From Pedobacter sp. D749 (lineage in GTDB: Bacteria > Bacteroidota > Bacteroidia > Sphingobacteriales > Sphingobacteriaceae), in the NCBI RefSeq assembly GCF_019317285.1, contig NZ_CP079218.1, positions 4,464,001-4,528,000 on the forward strand: DNA of 64,000 nucleotides, written 5' to 3'. Positions 45,487-54,761 of the stretch are shown here, one piece after another. The notes below the pieces were generated by a model. That model saw nothing but the letters and a program-made list of their open reading frames with translations, searched no databases and was not told the DNA's origin. The translations under genes and the position numbers were made by a program. The first letter of the stretch is position 1. Each line of letters opens with the position of its first letter.

Positions 45487-45558
45487 GGCCCGTTCGTCTA
45501 GGGGTGAGGACGCCAGATTTTCATTCTGGAAACAGGGGTTCGATTCCCCTACGGGCTA
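45487..45558 (+). tRNA. tRNA-Glu (TTC), copy 1
   Basis: 72-base cloverleaf with acceptor GGCCCGT/ACGGGCT, anticodon loop TTTTCAT and T-arm AGGGGTTCGATTCCCCT. The terminal CCA is only partly encoded. Identical to the copy at 52218-52289. The spacer to the initiator tRNA is 71 bases and contains a mirrored-word tract. Confidence 0.93.
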
Positions 45559-45582
45559 CAAGTCATTAGACTAAATCTAGCT

Positions 45583-45617
45583 AAAACCCTGTAAATTATT
45601 GATTTGCAGGGTTTTTT
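45583..45617 (+). terminator. Terminator of tRNA pair 1
   Basis: AAACCCTG and CAGGGTTT enclose an AT-rich loop and are followed by a T-run, 25 bases after tRNA-Glu. Confidence 0.8.
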
Positions 45618-45816
45618 GTTTTATAATTATCGTCGAAGGACACAAAATATTCAAATATTCGCAGAATTAAAGTGAGCAATCCAGTGTTGCGCTATGAAAA
45701 GCTAGTGAAGTGGGGATTGCAAATAATTATTGAGCACAAAAGCAGAACGAATGCATGAGTTACTGAAGGCATTCAAAAGTGGCACTTACCGGGCTCCCCA
45801 TATCCGTCGGGTATAT

Positions 45817-45957
45817 CCCAATGGCGTACCGATTGAAAGCGTATCCAGTATGCTAGGTCACACCAATATCAAGACCACGTAGCACTATGCGAAAACACTG
45901 GATATAAAGGTGAGCCAGGATATGGCACGCCTTAAAAAGAAGTACAGGGCTGCATAA
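45817..45957 (+). pseudogene. C-terminal fragment of a tyrosine recombinase (integrase)
   Basis: Translation gives NGVPIESVSSMLGHTNIKTT, then an in-frame TAG, then HYAKTLDIKVSQDMARLKKK and a stop. This is the conserved end of a phage/conjugative-element integrase: LGHTNIKTT and HYAK hold the catalytic His and Tyr. The TAG most likely replaced a CAG (Gln). The upstream two thirds are missing; an open stretch from about 45673 in the same frame is not recognisable as integrase. It lies directly downstream of a tRNA pair, as an island integrase would. Confidence 0.85.
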
Positions 45958-46025
45958 TGACTCTTATTTGTGACTGCAAAGCGTGTCCACAAATTTTAAT
46001 GAATAAAATCTTAAATTTAAATATT

Positions 46026-46121
46026 ATGATGAACGATCAGATTATTTTATTATATATCAAAACGGCGGATGAGCAAACATCAATTGATGTAAAATTGATT
46101 GCTGAAACAGTTCGGAATTAG
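46026..46121 (+). pseudogene. N-terminal fragment resembling RhuM/Fic-associated proteins
   Basis: A 31-codon frame, MNDQIILLYIKTADEQTSID then VKLIAETV, ends in TAG. The opening resembles RhuM-family (virulence-island) proteins, which start with a similar strand followed by a V-x-L-x-x-x-TVW segment. The frame ends just where the conserved DNA-binding region should begin, so only a stub remains. Assignment is by resemblance only. Confidence 0.4.
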
Positions 46122-46174
46122 TTGCGAATATTCGTCTAAATATTGATGCTTATACTATATGCCATATACTTCTC

Positions 46175-46360
46175 TTAAAATATAGATCTACTGACCACAT
46201 CATCAATACATAAAATAATAAGAAAAAAAGGGGCAGTAAATAGGATAAAAAGTCCATAACCATTTTTTAAGCCTACATCACTTAATATCCAGAGCATTAA
46301 ATCAAAGCTGAGCACAAATACACCATAAGTTACGAGTGTGACTAAGAAAGCCCCAATCAA
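46175..46360 (-). CDS. Possible remnant of a small membrane protein
   Basis: A 61-codon frame with a TTG start encoding about two hydrophobic helices. The frame remains open a further 30 or so codons upstream (with WIKQRRTGYPLRVNFAV) but has no ATG before a stop, so the original start is probably lost. No family recognised. It lies among other decayed fragments of the island and may itself be broken. Confidence 0.3.
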   Translation of the reverse strand: MIGAFLVTLVTYGVFVLSFDLMLWILSDVGLKNGYGLFILFTAPFFLIILCIDDVVSRSIF

Positions 46361-46463
46361 AACTGCAAAATTAACTCTTAAAGGATATCCTGTTCTTCTT
46401 TGTTTTATCCACCTAAAGCAAAAAAGCAGCCAGCAAAAATGAAATTAATGGTAGACCAATTGG

Positions 46464-46684
46464 ATGAATAAACAGCTGGATGATGTAAGGGAGAAAGTGG
46501 AGGAATGGATGGTGAATTACAATTACCATCGACCACACCAAGCATTGAACTCAAATCTCCTGTAGATTTATTGCAGGAAATTTGAGGACAATTATACTTT
46601 TGAATGGTCTGAAAAACAGGGGAGCTTGCTATATAAGATTGATGGCAACGTAAAGATCACTTGTATGCTGTCCTCATTTGAATA
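46464..46684 (+). pseudogene. IS3-family transposase remnant (end of the integrase core)
   Basis: Reads REKVEEWMVNYNYHRPHQAL, then a frame change (SPVDLLQEI in the next frame), then KFEDNYTFEWSEKQGSLLYK and a stop. YNYHRPHQAL followed by SPV is the signature C-terminus of IS3/IS481 OrfB transposases. Only this end of the element survives, and I found no flanking inverted repeats. Confidence 0.8.
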
Positions 46685-46840
46685 ATTAAATGCCTGTTCC
46701 TTGCTCTTGCATACTTTAAAAATCTCTTGCCAATTCGCGTGCAGACAGAATCTGATATCAGCTTTATCTCGTCATAGATCGGATGTATGTAGTATAGGGG
46801 GATTGCGATCAACCAGTTTACTTTAAATTAAGAAAGAAGT

Positions 46841-48136
46841 TTACCTTACGTCTTTCAGGTTCACCTTTAATTGCTCACCATTTTCTTTAATGGTAACCAC
46901 GGTTTCTATATTTGCATTAGCACCTGTAGAGGCACTGGCTGTGTTATAGACAGGCGAAGAAGAAAGTACCGCGCCGCTAGGGTGCATTAAATAAGAGGCG
47001 CCCGCATAATAACTGTAAGTATAGGAATGTGTATAGCCGAAGGAGGTCATTAAGAGATATTCTCCTGGCATCAGGTTCGTAAATTCGAAGTGACCCTGAT
47101 TATCATACACTTTGGTGGTCTTAATACATGCGGAAACATTCGGATCAATAGGCACTTCAGGCAGTTTTTTACCTTTCTTTATTTTCTTGTTCACTTCTTT
47201 CCACTCCTGAATATAAGGAGAATTTGGGAGGATGGATACTACAGTTCCCTTTGGCGCATACTGGGCTTTATTGATGTTGACGATTGCAATGCCTCTTGAG
47301 GAATGATCTCTCGCGAACGCTGTACCGAGGATCACACTATTTCCTTTTTCTACCTTGGCCAGCGCCTCTTCCTTATTGAATTTGTTTTTGACAGGCTGAT
47401 AGTCTAGTTCATCGTTTACACAAATTTCCCACATCCCTTTGCCCATAGACATTTCCCGTTGCCAGATAGCATGGTTTTTCTTATCAATTACATAATTATA
47501 GATGCCACCCGAACTTTCTTCCAGTACAGTTACCAGCCAGCACTCATGATTGCCGGTTTTAGGTGAGCGGTGCACATAGCTTTTTACTTCTTTAATGGTA
47601 TAATAGGTTATTACCTTGTCTGATTTACCATCATAATAAAATTCTGGTACTCTGGCCGTGTAACCCGTTTTGAGAGGGAGGGCTGTAAAAAGATGTTCAG
47701 ATAGATTATAATCTACATATTTCTCTTTTGGACTAAAACTTACGGATTGACCTTTTCTATTGTCGAAATAATCAAGTTTACCGTTTACCGTTGCGCCGAA
47801 AGTTAACTTAAACGTATTTTTTGGGCCTTCAAACTGGTAAGAAATTGGTGCCATCGTTTTCCCATCAGCCACTGATGTTGTTTTTTTATACCATTTATTC
47901 GCTTCATCCTTGTAATCAGCAACCAGTTTAATTTCGCTGCCTGATACCGAAAGCTCATGGGTAAATGATCCTTTTTTAGTCCACGAGGTATCTTTAACAT
48001 AATAAATGATATATAAGGATTTGCCCGGAAGTAATTTGGAGGTGTTGACCTCTTCGCTTCCCGGAACTACGAGTTTCTGGGCATACACATTAACCGAAAA
48101 TAAAACAGAGAGCATAAAATAAAACGGAAGTTTCAT
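46841..48136 (-). CDS. Secreted protein with DUF3108-like front and carboxypeptidase-regulatory-like end
   Basis: Start set at 48136 (MKLPFYFMLSVLFSVNVYAQ signal peptide; 431 residues). The first 240 residues resemble DUF3108-like periplasmic proteins, with a long beta-rich domain including WYKKTTSVADGKTMAPISYQ. The C-terminal 180 hold a small beta-sandwich like carboxypeptidase regulatory or prealbumin-type domains (KTTKVYDNQGHFEFTNLMPG and EYLLMTSFGY), then a Tyr/Ser-rich tail. Function unknown; probably periplasmic or surface. Only intact large gene of the left half of the island. Confidence 0.7.
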   Translation of the reverse strand: MKLPFYFMLSVLFSVNVYAQKLVVPGSEEVNTSKLLPGKSLYIIYYVKDTSWTKKGSFTHELSVSGSEIKLVADYKDEANKWYKKTTSVADGKTMAPISYQFEGPKNTFKLTFGATVNGKLDYFDNRKGQSVSFSPKEKYVDYNLSEHLFTALPLKTGYTARVPEFYYDGKSDKVITYYTIKEVKSYVHRSPKTGNHECWLVTVLEESSGGIYNYVIDKKNHAIWQREMSMGKGMWEICVNDELDYQPVKNKFNKEEALAKVEKGNSVILGTAFARDHSSRGIAIVNINKAQYAPKGTVVSILPNSPYIQEWKEVNKKIKKGKKLPEVPIDPNVSACIKTTKVYDNQGHFEFTNLMPGEYLLMTSFGYTHSYTYSYYAGASYLMHPSGAVLSSSPVYNTASASTGANANIETVVTIKENGEQLKVNLKDVR

Positions 48137-48405
48137 AGACTTATCATTAATAAAGTGAAAATAAGTTTTTTTTTCAAAAATAATACTTAAGCAATTGTTT
48201 ACCAAAAATTAGCTAGATCATCCATGACATATTCTTTAAGGAATTTAAAACAACCTGCCTTGACTGATACCTCATACTTACAGGAAATGTAATATTGACG
48301 TATGTGGTACTGGACATTTATTTTATTTGAAGAAAATCGCTGACTTTGGCTCTTCCAAGGGAGTTAATTTGCGTTTATAATTTATTTAATAAGCTCAAAA
48401 GGTTG

Positions 48406-48918
48406 TTAATAAATCTTATTTGCTTTTGAAAAGCTCACCCGGGCATTACTCATTTTTTTCGCAGCCTGGATTATGCGATCATTAATATTCAGCCGTTTAT
48501 CTGTTAGGGTGTATAATATTTCTGTTGCTTTTTGGGCATTGGCTTTGTCATTACTTGCTATGTCCATCAAAAGCTTTGCCTCCCTTATATCTATATCCTT
48601 AAGTGTTAGAAATAATTTATAGTAATTTAAATTGACATTTTTAAAAGATTTAGCCTCAGGTATGTTATTGATATCCATTTTTCCAATCTTATTACACAGC
48701 TCTTGCATGAGTGCCCTTTGCTCCTTGGCTATTTTAAGTGCGGCTTCAGGTTTTTTTTCCTGTATAGCCCTTAAGCGTGTACCCTCCAGGCTATCCGCTA
48801 CTAATATTTTGAAAGCTTGTTTTTCTATGGAATCTGTTTCATTTCTAAATTTTACAGCATTTTGTGATCTGCACGAAGCAAATAACAAAACGAGTGATAT
48901 GGCTATTAAATTATTCAT
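48406..48918 (-). CDS. Putative lipoprotein
   Basis: 170 residues. N-terminus MNNLIAISLVLLFASCRSQN carries a lipobox (FASC), so a lipidated outer- or inner-membrane protein is likely. The body is mainly helical and charged, rich in Lys, Asp and Ala, with no recognised domain. Same strand as the DUF3108-like gene but about 270 bases from it. Confidence 0.6.
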   Translation of the reverse strand: MNNLIAISLVLLFASCRSQNAVKFRNETDSIEKQAFKILVADSLEGTRLRAIQEKKPEAALKIAKEQRALMQELCNKIGKMDINNIPEAKSFKNVNLNYYKLFLTLKDIDIREAKLLMDIASNDKANAQKATEILYTLTDKRLNINDRIIQAAKKMSNARVSFSKANKIY

Positions 48919-49711
48919 AAATATTTAACCGTATTAATAAATATATGCAATTATATTATTAAAAAATGGCTATTTATCATGGATGTATATTTTCTACATC
49001 ATTTTTATAAGTACCCCTATAGGCCGAAATAATATATAAAAAGATAACTGCTTAAAATGAGAAAGTACACTAAAGCCTCATTAATCGTCATTGTTTTCTA
49101 TAGTCTAATTTCAGGGAGGCTTTTGCCTTCACGACAAGAGAGATATAGATCCAAATAGTACGAGCCAAACTTTTATAACGTGAGTTATGGATCTTATTTT
49201 TTCAATTATGCATTTACATTTGGCTAAGCCAAAGCAGAAATCCCCGTTCTCCCGATCCCCGGCCTAACATATTTTTCGGCATTTACAGTCAAAGCCTTAC
49301 CACTGACTTTAGTAGAAAAATTTTCAGCCGGCAATTTTTGTTACTTTTTGTTGTCAAAAAGTAAAAAGCCCGTTTGGCCAAGACAAAAAATATAGCGGAA
49401 AAAGCATTAAAACCTATTTTTTATGAAAAAAAATAATTTTAAGACCCATAATTCACGTTTTATATCATTATAAGTTTGCCCAACCGCACAATAACTGCAC
49501 GCCAGTATTGACAGCAATACTGAAAAACAATTGCGGATAAGCTTGATAAACATATCAAGATAAAAACACGCCGCATATACCGTCATGAATAAAAATTTGC
49601 TTTTTCTTAAATCTTTATGGAAATATCAGGGGCATGAAACAATAATGCTTCCTGCCCCTGAAAGTGGTGTCCGGAATTTTGTTGCCTAATACAATAAAGC
49701 CGTACTACCAG
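48919..49711. other. Non-coding region containing a MITE-like element
   Basis: 793 bases with no gene. From about 49180 to 49470 lies an element whose ends are inverted near-copies (ACGTGAGTTATGGATCTTA, and its mirror TAAGACCCATAATTCACGT). Inside it a 110-base block matches, in reverse, sequence at about 60145-60260. The rest is AT-rich and featureless to me. Confidence 0.6.
49180..49470. mobile_element. Candidate MITE with imperfect terminal inverted repeats
   Basis: About 290 bases bounded by AACGTGAGTTATGGATCT on the left and AGACCCATAATTCACGTT on the right, inverted with three mismatches and followed by A/T tracts. No coding capacity. An internal block with TTTTCAGCCGGCAATTTTTG and CCGGCCTAACATATTTTTCG recurs inverted near 60200. 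Size, ends and copy number fit a non-autonomous element. Confidence 0.5.
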
Positions 49712-50926
49712 TTAAAATTGGTGAAAGGTAGTAATACTTTTAGCTGGAAGCGTATACGTAAATCCAGTACCTGAAACAGCAACTGACCCTATCGAAGACA
49801 TGTTTTCATTACTCGATGTGCGATGAATATTCAGTGAAGTAACACCACTAACATTAGCAACCGAAAAAGATTGGCTTACAGCCGAAGTGCCTGTATTAAC
49901 AGCCACAATTACCAATCCACCTCCCCGGTAGGCTGTTAAATAAATGTTAGGGGTAGGATTATAGGTACAGGCAATTCTTTGTTTTCCTGGTCTTATCCAT
50001 TTGGCAAACTGACCACCGGTGTAGCCGGCTTTGTAAATTGTACCACTTTGATTAACCAGGTTAACGCTTGCATCATTGTCATTAACCCACCAAAAGTAGT
50101 AAGCACTAAATTGATTGTTCATACAATCATTAATGTTTTTAGCTAAAACTAAACAGTTATCCATATTGTCACGGCTATCGGCAACATAGTATTCTGTCAT
50201 CCAAATGCGTTTTCCTTTATTAAGTGCATTTTGGTGTACATAATTACCACCACCGTAAAGATGTCCGGAAACATAAGAAATTTTAGCCACAGCGGTTGCA
50301 TCGTTCAGTGTTGGGTCAGTATAGGTATCATTAAAATTAATGGCATCAGCACAAACAATGGGTTTCCCAATATTTGATCCGCCAGCTTTAATAATATCAC
50401 GTATCTGAGATCCATCCAAATTTCCATCTTCCGACGAACCATCAGGCTCATTCTTTATAGACACAAAATCACATTTTATGGCTGAAGCAGCACTACCCAG
50501 CCAATTGCAGAAATTAACATACTGGTTAGATGGAATAGTATTGCCCGACCGGTAAGCGGTAGGTATTTTCCAGGGGCAGCCTAACACTCTAGCGCCCCGG
50601 GCATGTGCCGCAGCGGCATTGTTCGTTTCATCTGTCCATGCATTATCCTGGTCGAAGCGAACCCTTAACAAAGAAAAGCCCAGTGTATTATAAAGTGCAT
50701 CATTTTTAGCTGTAGTAAGCGTACCACACCACGCACTGGAAAAGCCAAGCCCATCAATGGTTTGATAATAGGTATTACCATCAATAGTTGCCGCCCCTTT
50801 TAACTGTGGTTCAATATTCTCTTCAATCTGCTTTTTTTCTTTATTTTCTTCAATTTGCTGTTTTTCTTTTGCACAGCCTTGTAGTAAAAATAGCGTAATA
50901 GCGATAACACAAATTTTAAATTTCAT
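49712..50926 (-). CDS. GH30 family glycoside hydrolase, xylanase-like lipoprotein
   Basis: 404 residues. Lipoprotein signal (hydrophobic helix, LQGC at about 15-18), then a Glu/Lys-rich linker (about 20-45), then a GH30 (beta/alpha)8 domain with an attached beta-sandwich. Seen: IDGLGFSSAWCGTL at the start of the barrel, the acid/base glutamate in VSIKNEPDGS and the nucleophile in WMTEYYVAD, and the C-terminal strands with NTGTSAVSQSFSV and TLPAKSITTF. These match GH30 subfamily 8, glucuronoxylan endo-xylanases, better than the glucosylceramidase type. Whether the glucuronate-binding Arg is present cannot be settled without alignment. It is a cell-surface enzyme of plant-polysaccharide breakdown, lying on the tRNA-bounded island without other xylan genes. 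Confidence 0.85.
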   Translation of the reverse strand: MKFKICVIAITLFLLQGCAKEKQQIEENKEKKQIEENIEPQLKGAATIDGNTYYQTIDGLGFSSAWCGTLTTAKNDALYNTLGFSLLRVRFDQDNAWTDETNNAAAAHARGARVLGCPWKIPTAYRSGNTIPSNQYVNFCNWLGSAASAIKCDFVSIKNEPDGSSEDGNLDGSQIRDIIKAGGSNIGKPIVCADAINFNDTYTDPTLNDATAVAKISYVSGHLYGGGNYVHQNALNKGKRIWMTEYYVADSRDNMDNCLVLAKNINDCMNNQFSAYYFWWVNDNDASVNLVNQSGTIYKAGYTGGQFAKWIRPGKQRIACTYNPTPNIYLTAYRGGGLVIVAVNTGTSAVSQSFSVANVSGVTSLNIHRTSSNENMSSIGSVAVSGTGFTYTLPAKSITTFHQF

Positions 50927-52111
50927 GATTGTTTTTTTAGGTTTTTTAAAGATAGATAGTCACTTATTTTGAATAAATTATATAAAGGTTACTTACTTGA
51001 ATGTCCTCCTTTCTTTTAGTGTCTGCAATTTGGTTGAATAAAATATATTTGATATTTCTGCCTGGCTATCATTGGTAAATGATGTATGTGAATATGTGTA
51101 ATCATTCATAACCTGTTTTATTTGAAATTACCAGCCTTTTAAAGGTTTTGGCTAAAATATCTTCGATTAAGCTTACACAACAATTCATTAACGCTATAAC
51201 TGTAAATGTTTCCTTTTATTTTGTTACAATTTCCTAAAGGTCTCTTTTGGCATTGACTATTGAAAATGTTTACAACCTATGTATTTCTCTCGTAGATTGT
51301 TAGCTGATTTTATGCAATTGTTAAATCTGTATTATCATTATAAAACATTGTCTTATGCCAAACTATAAGGAACAGTTTTCAAACGCTGCATAATTTTACC
51401 ACTCCATAAAAAAATACGTTTTGGCATTCTCTCAAAAGTATGTTCAAACAATAATTTACTATACACCTAATGTTAAAATACAAATAATACATTTTTTATT
51501 ATACAAAAAATTAAAATAAATAATACATATTTATTAGCTATAAAACTGGGCACATCTAAACTTAAAGCGTATATTTTTTAACTAAAACTTGTAATTACGA
51601 ATATTCAAAATCATCACCAAACGAATTGAATGCATCTAAAAGCCAAATCAACGATTGATTAGCAGTTCAAATGTATTGGCTTATCATTTTAATGTATAGC
51701 AATTTTTATTAAATTTTAAGTTCAAATGTTCAATAAACATTAACTCCCATCATTAGCATTATATAAATGAAAACATCTATAATTTAGCCATATACGTCTT
51801 ATTAATTATACAAAAATAATTTCCCTATTCCAGTTTATTTATAACTGAGGTTCACCAGAAATACTTTACAGTTGATGTGACATCAAAATTATTCCAGATA
51901 GTATGAAGATTGACAATCAACTGAGATGCAAGTTCTTTTCTTTATTTTCCTTTTGCAAGAGCAATACAAAAGTCAGCTGCAGCAAAAATAATCCACTACA
52001 AATCAAGCAGATAATTTAAAAATCCAATAAAATTTGGCGAAGCCTTTTGAAAAGCAAAAATATTATATACCTTTGCACTCCTTCAAACAAAGAAAATTTG
52101 AAGATATAGAG
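50927..52111. other. Long AT-rich non-coding stretch at the island's right side
   Basis: 1185 bases, AT-rich, with no frame, repeat, tRNA or terminator that I can support, other than the tRNA promoter at its right end. Its left part presumably holds the GH30 promoter. The length is unusual for this gene-dense window. Confidence 0.5.
52046..52075 (+). promoter_or_regulatory. Predicted promoter of tRNA pair 2
   Basis: TTTG (52046-52049), 18 bases, TACCTTTG (52068-52075). The -7 box and the 5' flank ATAGAGTG just before the tRNA recur at copy 1; the rest of the promoter differs, so this copy has its own start. Confidence 0.55.
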
Positions 52112-52187
<76 letters not shown>

Positions 52188-52217
52188 AAGAGTTGAAAGA
52201 CACTCTAATTATTTAAT

Positions 52218-52289
52218 GGCCCGTTCGTCTAGGGGTGAGGACGCCAGATTTTCATTCTGGAAACAGGGGTTCGATTCCCCTACGGGCTA
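52218..52289 (+). tRNA. tRNA-Glu (TTC), copy 2
   Basis: Identical to the tRNA at 45487-45558. The spacer to the initiator tRNA is only 30 bases, against 71 in copy 1, and lacks the mirrored-word tract. Confidence 0.93.
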
Positions 52290-52291
52290 CG

Positions 52292-52324
52292 ATCCCGCTT
52301 TACGATAAATAAAGCGGGATTTTT
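52292..52324 (+). terminator. Terminator of tRNA pair 2
   Basis: ATCCCGCTTT and AAAGCGGGAT form a ten-base-pair stem followed by TTTT, immediately after tRNA-Glu. It is unrelated in sequence to the terminator of copy 1. Confidence 0.85.
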
Positions 52325-52517
52325 GCTTTTTATCGAATCTTCCGACGAAATCAAATCCAAAAACAATATCTGAAACAGAATAGTTTTCGCAATAATTACT
52401 CTTCAATATTTTATAATTACATTTTAAAGTTTAATTTTATTCATAAAACATCAAGGCATTATTGTGCTGATCTAATAAATTAAATTAACACCTCACACCC
52501 CATCTAAAACGCAACTC

Positions 52518-53534
52518 ATGAGCTCCGTATTCAGAACATCCTATGCACCGGATGTAAAACCCGTAACCGAAGAAAAATTAAAAGAAATCCTCGGACAAAG
52601 AAAATGGCAAACCGTGGAGATTAAAATCTCGCATGAAGACCTCAAGGATAACATTCGTTTTTTAAACGATGCCGTTGTGATCAGAGAAAGCCGTGAGGGT
52701 GTTCCCCTGATGACTACCACAGCGATTTACGGACCTATTAAAAAAGGCGATAAAGTAGTTTTAACACCGAATGAAGGAACAGGTGTAAATATAATCGCAA
52801 CAAATCCATCTGAAGTAACGCTGATTACGCAATTGGAAGCCCTGGCTGAAAGCCATACCAGCGTTAAGGAAGGCAATGCAGTATTGGTCCATTCCAACTG
52901 GGTAAGCAGTGAAGATGGCGGGAAGCTACCCAATCTCGACCCCTCATCAAACGTATTTGGCGCTACCGGCTCCTTATATGTGAATGAAAATGCAGTCATT
53001 TTCCCGGTGCTGGATGTTACCCATCCAGATTATGAAGAAACGCTTGCTTATTATGGCGCAAAACTGCTGAAACCGGAAGAAGCATTTTATCTGGGTTTTG
53101 AAGACACTTTATTTGGTATGGAATACGACACCTCCCTGCCAGATTATATCCGCAATTATGCCCTCTCTCCTATTGGTGGTGGTGGCCTGTTTGTTGAGCA
53201 CCATCCTTTCCCACATATTTTTCTTCCCAAACCAACTATAAATGGAGAAGTTTTTTGTGAAGCGAAGGTTACACTGGGTCGCAAAGTTGAAAATGCAGCA
53301 AAGAGCGACCCTCAAATTAGATTTACTACGTTCAGGATCCCTGCTGATGGATCGGCACTAGCCATTAAGCCCTCTACCATCCACAATGATAGTTTTACGA
53401 ACGGAAAATTAGCTGTTTTTGTGGCCAATACACCTGCAGATACGGTCGCTTTCAGGCAAACTGCACCATTTGCGAATATCGTGGTAAAGGATCATGACCC
53501 CAAGATCGAAATCCCTCAAACATCGAACTTTTAG
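52518..53534 (+). CDS. Uncharacterised protein with cupin-like C-terminus
   Basis: 338 residues, not recognised. No signal peptide or membrane helix, so cytoplasmic. The last third has a cupin-like look: HHPFPHIFLPKP (about 226-237), then FTTFRIPADGSALAIKPSTI and HNDSF, resembling the His-bearing strands of ureidoglycolate lyase and related cupins. The first 200 residues (with KKGDKVVLTPNEGTGVNI) match no fold I know. It converges on the four-gene ligase/glycosyltransferase operon, 55 bases tail to tail, and is a candidate partner of that system by position only. Confidence 0.6.
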   Translation: MSSVFRTSYAPDVKPVTEEKLKEILGQRKWQTVEIKISHEDLKDNIRFLNDAVVIRESREGVPLMTTTAIYGPIKKGDKVVLTPNEGTGVNIIATNPSEVTLITQLEALAESHTSVKEGNAVLVHSNWVSSEDGGKLPNLDPSSNVFGATGSLYVNENAVIFPVLDVTHPDYEETLAYYGAKLLKPEEAFYLGFEDTLFGMEYDTSLPDYIRNYALSPIGGGGLFVEHHPFPHIFLPKPTINGEVFCEAKVTLGRKVENAAKSDPQIRFTTFRIPADGSALAIKPSTIHNDSFTNGKLAVFVANTPADTVAFRQTAPFANIVVKDHDPKIEIPQTSNF

Positions 53535-53588
53535 TCTGCCGCGCAGGAGTTTGGAATGAAATAATTAGTACTCACAATGCTGCTGCCA

Positions 53589-54752
53589 TTAAACCCTGTG
53601 ATCTACAATCACAGGTGTTTTACCCGTAGTAGCATTAGTATAAAGATTTAAATCACTACCTGCTAATACCTCTAAGTTTTTCACCTGGTAACCAAATATT
53701 TCATAGAGTTGCTGAAGTTTTAGTTCAATATATTGTTCTTTGACCTTATCCATGAAATCGGTTACCAGCAAAAATTTTATTCCCATATGTCCTTCACCAG
53801 GAACAATCTGGATCTGAAACCTTTCCACACCCGCTAAAACAATATTAAAATCATCCAGTTCGTAATTGCATTCGTTAAACATAAACGACCGGTGTTCACG
53901 CCCTTTTAACTCCAGGTAAAGTTGCCCGTCAATATCAAGCCATCTACCGGTATCACCGGTATTGTATCTAAAAACGGGGAAACGCTTCCGGAACAAATTG
54001 CTTACCAGCAAATTGCCATAACCATCAGCATCTGGCGTATGGATTTCAACAATCAAACCATCAATTACCCTGAACAATGATGGCGATCGGCTATAATCGC
54101 ACCAGGCCCATATCCCCGTTTCTGCAGAACCATATAAGGAATAGATCTGCCGGGTTCCGAAAACCTCCTCGAAAAGTTTGATGTGTGAGGATGGCAAAAA
54201 CTCGCCACCAAATACAAGATTGGTGATGGACAAACTAAGCTGATGCTTTTTAAGGTATTGTGCAAAAAGGAATAATTTTGAAGGTGTACCCAGTAATAAA
54301 TTGGGTTTAAAATTTAAAGCCATCTGGTAGGCATCTTCGTAGGGTAAACTGGCACTTGCTACCAATGCGGTTGCACTGCAGCGCTCCAAAAGATCGTCCA
54401 TAATAGCAGCTGTACGGTACATATCCATGTAACCAAACATATTGAGTGCAATGGTTTTTGGGGTAAATACCCCGGCTTGTTTTAATGCGGCGGCAAGTGC
54501 TGCACGCTGTTCCAGATTTTCTGCAATATCAACCGGAAAAACTAACGGCTTTTGGGTAGACCCGCCAGAACGAACCAAATAAACACCTTGTTTCTGGCTA
54601 TGCAGGTCAAAATGATCATTTAACAGATTAATCAATTCCTTTTTACCTATTATGGGGGCATTTTGATAATTTTCGTGGTTAAGATAATAGGATTTGAAAA
54701 GTTCAGACTGCCTGACAATCTGATAGTATTGATTAAGGAGTGAATAGATCAT
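53589..54752 (-). CDS. PaaK-like adenylate-forming ligase
   Basis: 387 residues of the AMP-forming acyl/aryl-CoA ligase superfamily, phenylacetate-CoA ligase branch. Seen: the Ser/Gly-rich P-loop VRSGGSTQKP (about 62-71), the aromatic/acid motif YGSAETGIW (about 208-216), the adenylate-binding YNTGDTGRW (about 264-272) and a C-terminal lysine in TTGKTPVIV. It should activate a carboxylic acid as its adenylate and pass it to CoA, an amine or a carrier protein. Shorter than PaaK (about 430), partly at the N-terminus. Last gene of a tight four-gene operon. Confidence 0.8.
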   Translation of the reverse strand: MIYSLLNQYYQIVRQSELFKSYYLNHENYQNAPIIGKKELINLLNDHFDLHSQKQGVYLVRSGGSTQKPLVFPVDIAENLEQRAALAAALKQAGVFTPKTIALNMFGYMDMYRTAAIMDDLLERCSATALVASASLPYEDAYQMALNFKPNLLLGTPSKLFLFAQYLKKHQLSLSITNLVFGGEFLPSSHIKLFEEVFGTRQIYSLYGSAETGIWAWCDYSRSPSLFRVIDGLIVEIHTPDADGYGNLLVSNLFRKRFPVFRYNTGDTGRWLDIDGQLYLELKGREHRSFMFNECNYELDDFNIVLAGVERFQIQIVPGEGHMGIKFLLVTDFMDKVKEQYIELKLQQLYEIFGYQVKNLEVLAGSDLNLYTNATTGKTPVIVDHRV

Positions 54753-54761
54753 TTTTAAAAT

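Noticed and set aside
45673..45816. Start of the integrase gene
   Set aside because: The frame is open but its residues (for example NPVLRYEKLVKWGLQIII) do not resemble integrase domains; only the part from 45817 is supported.
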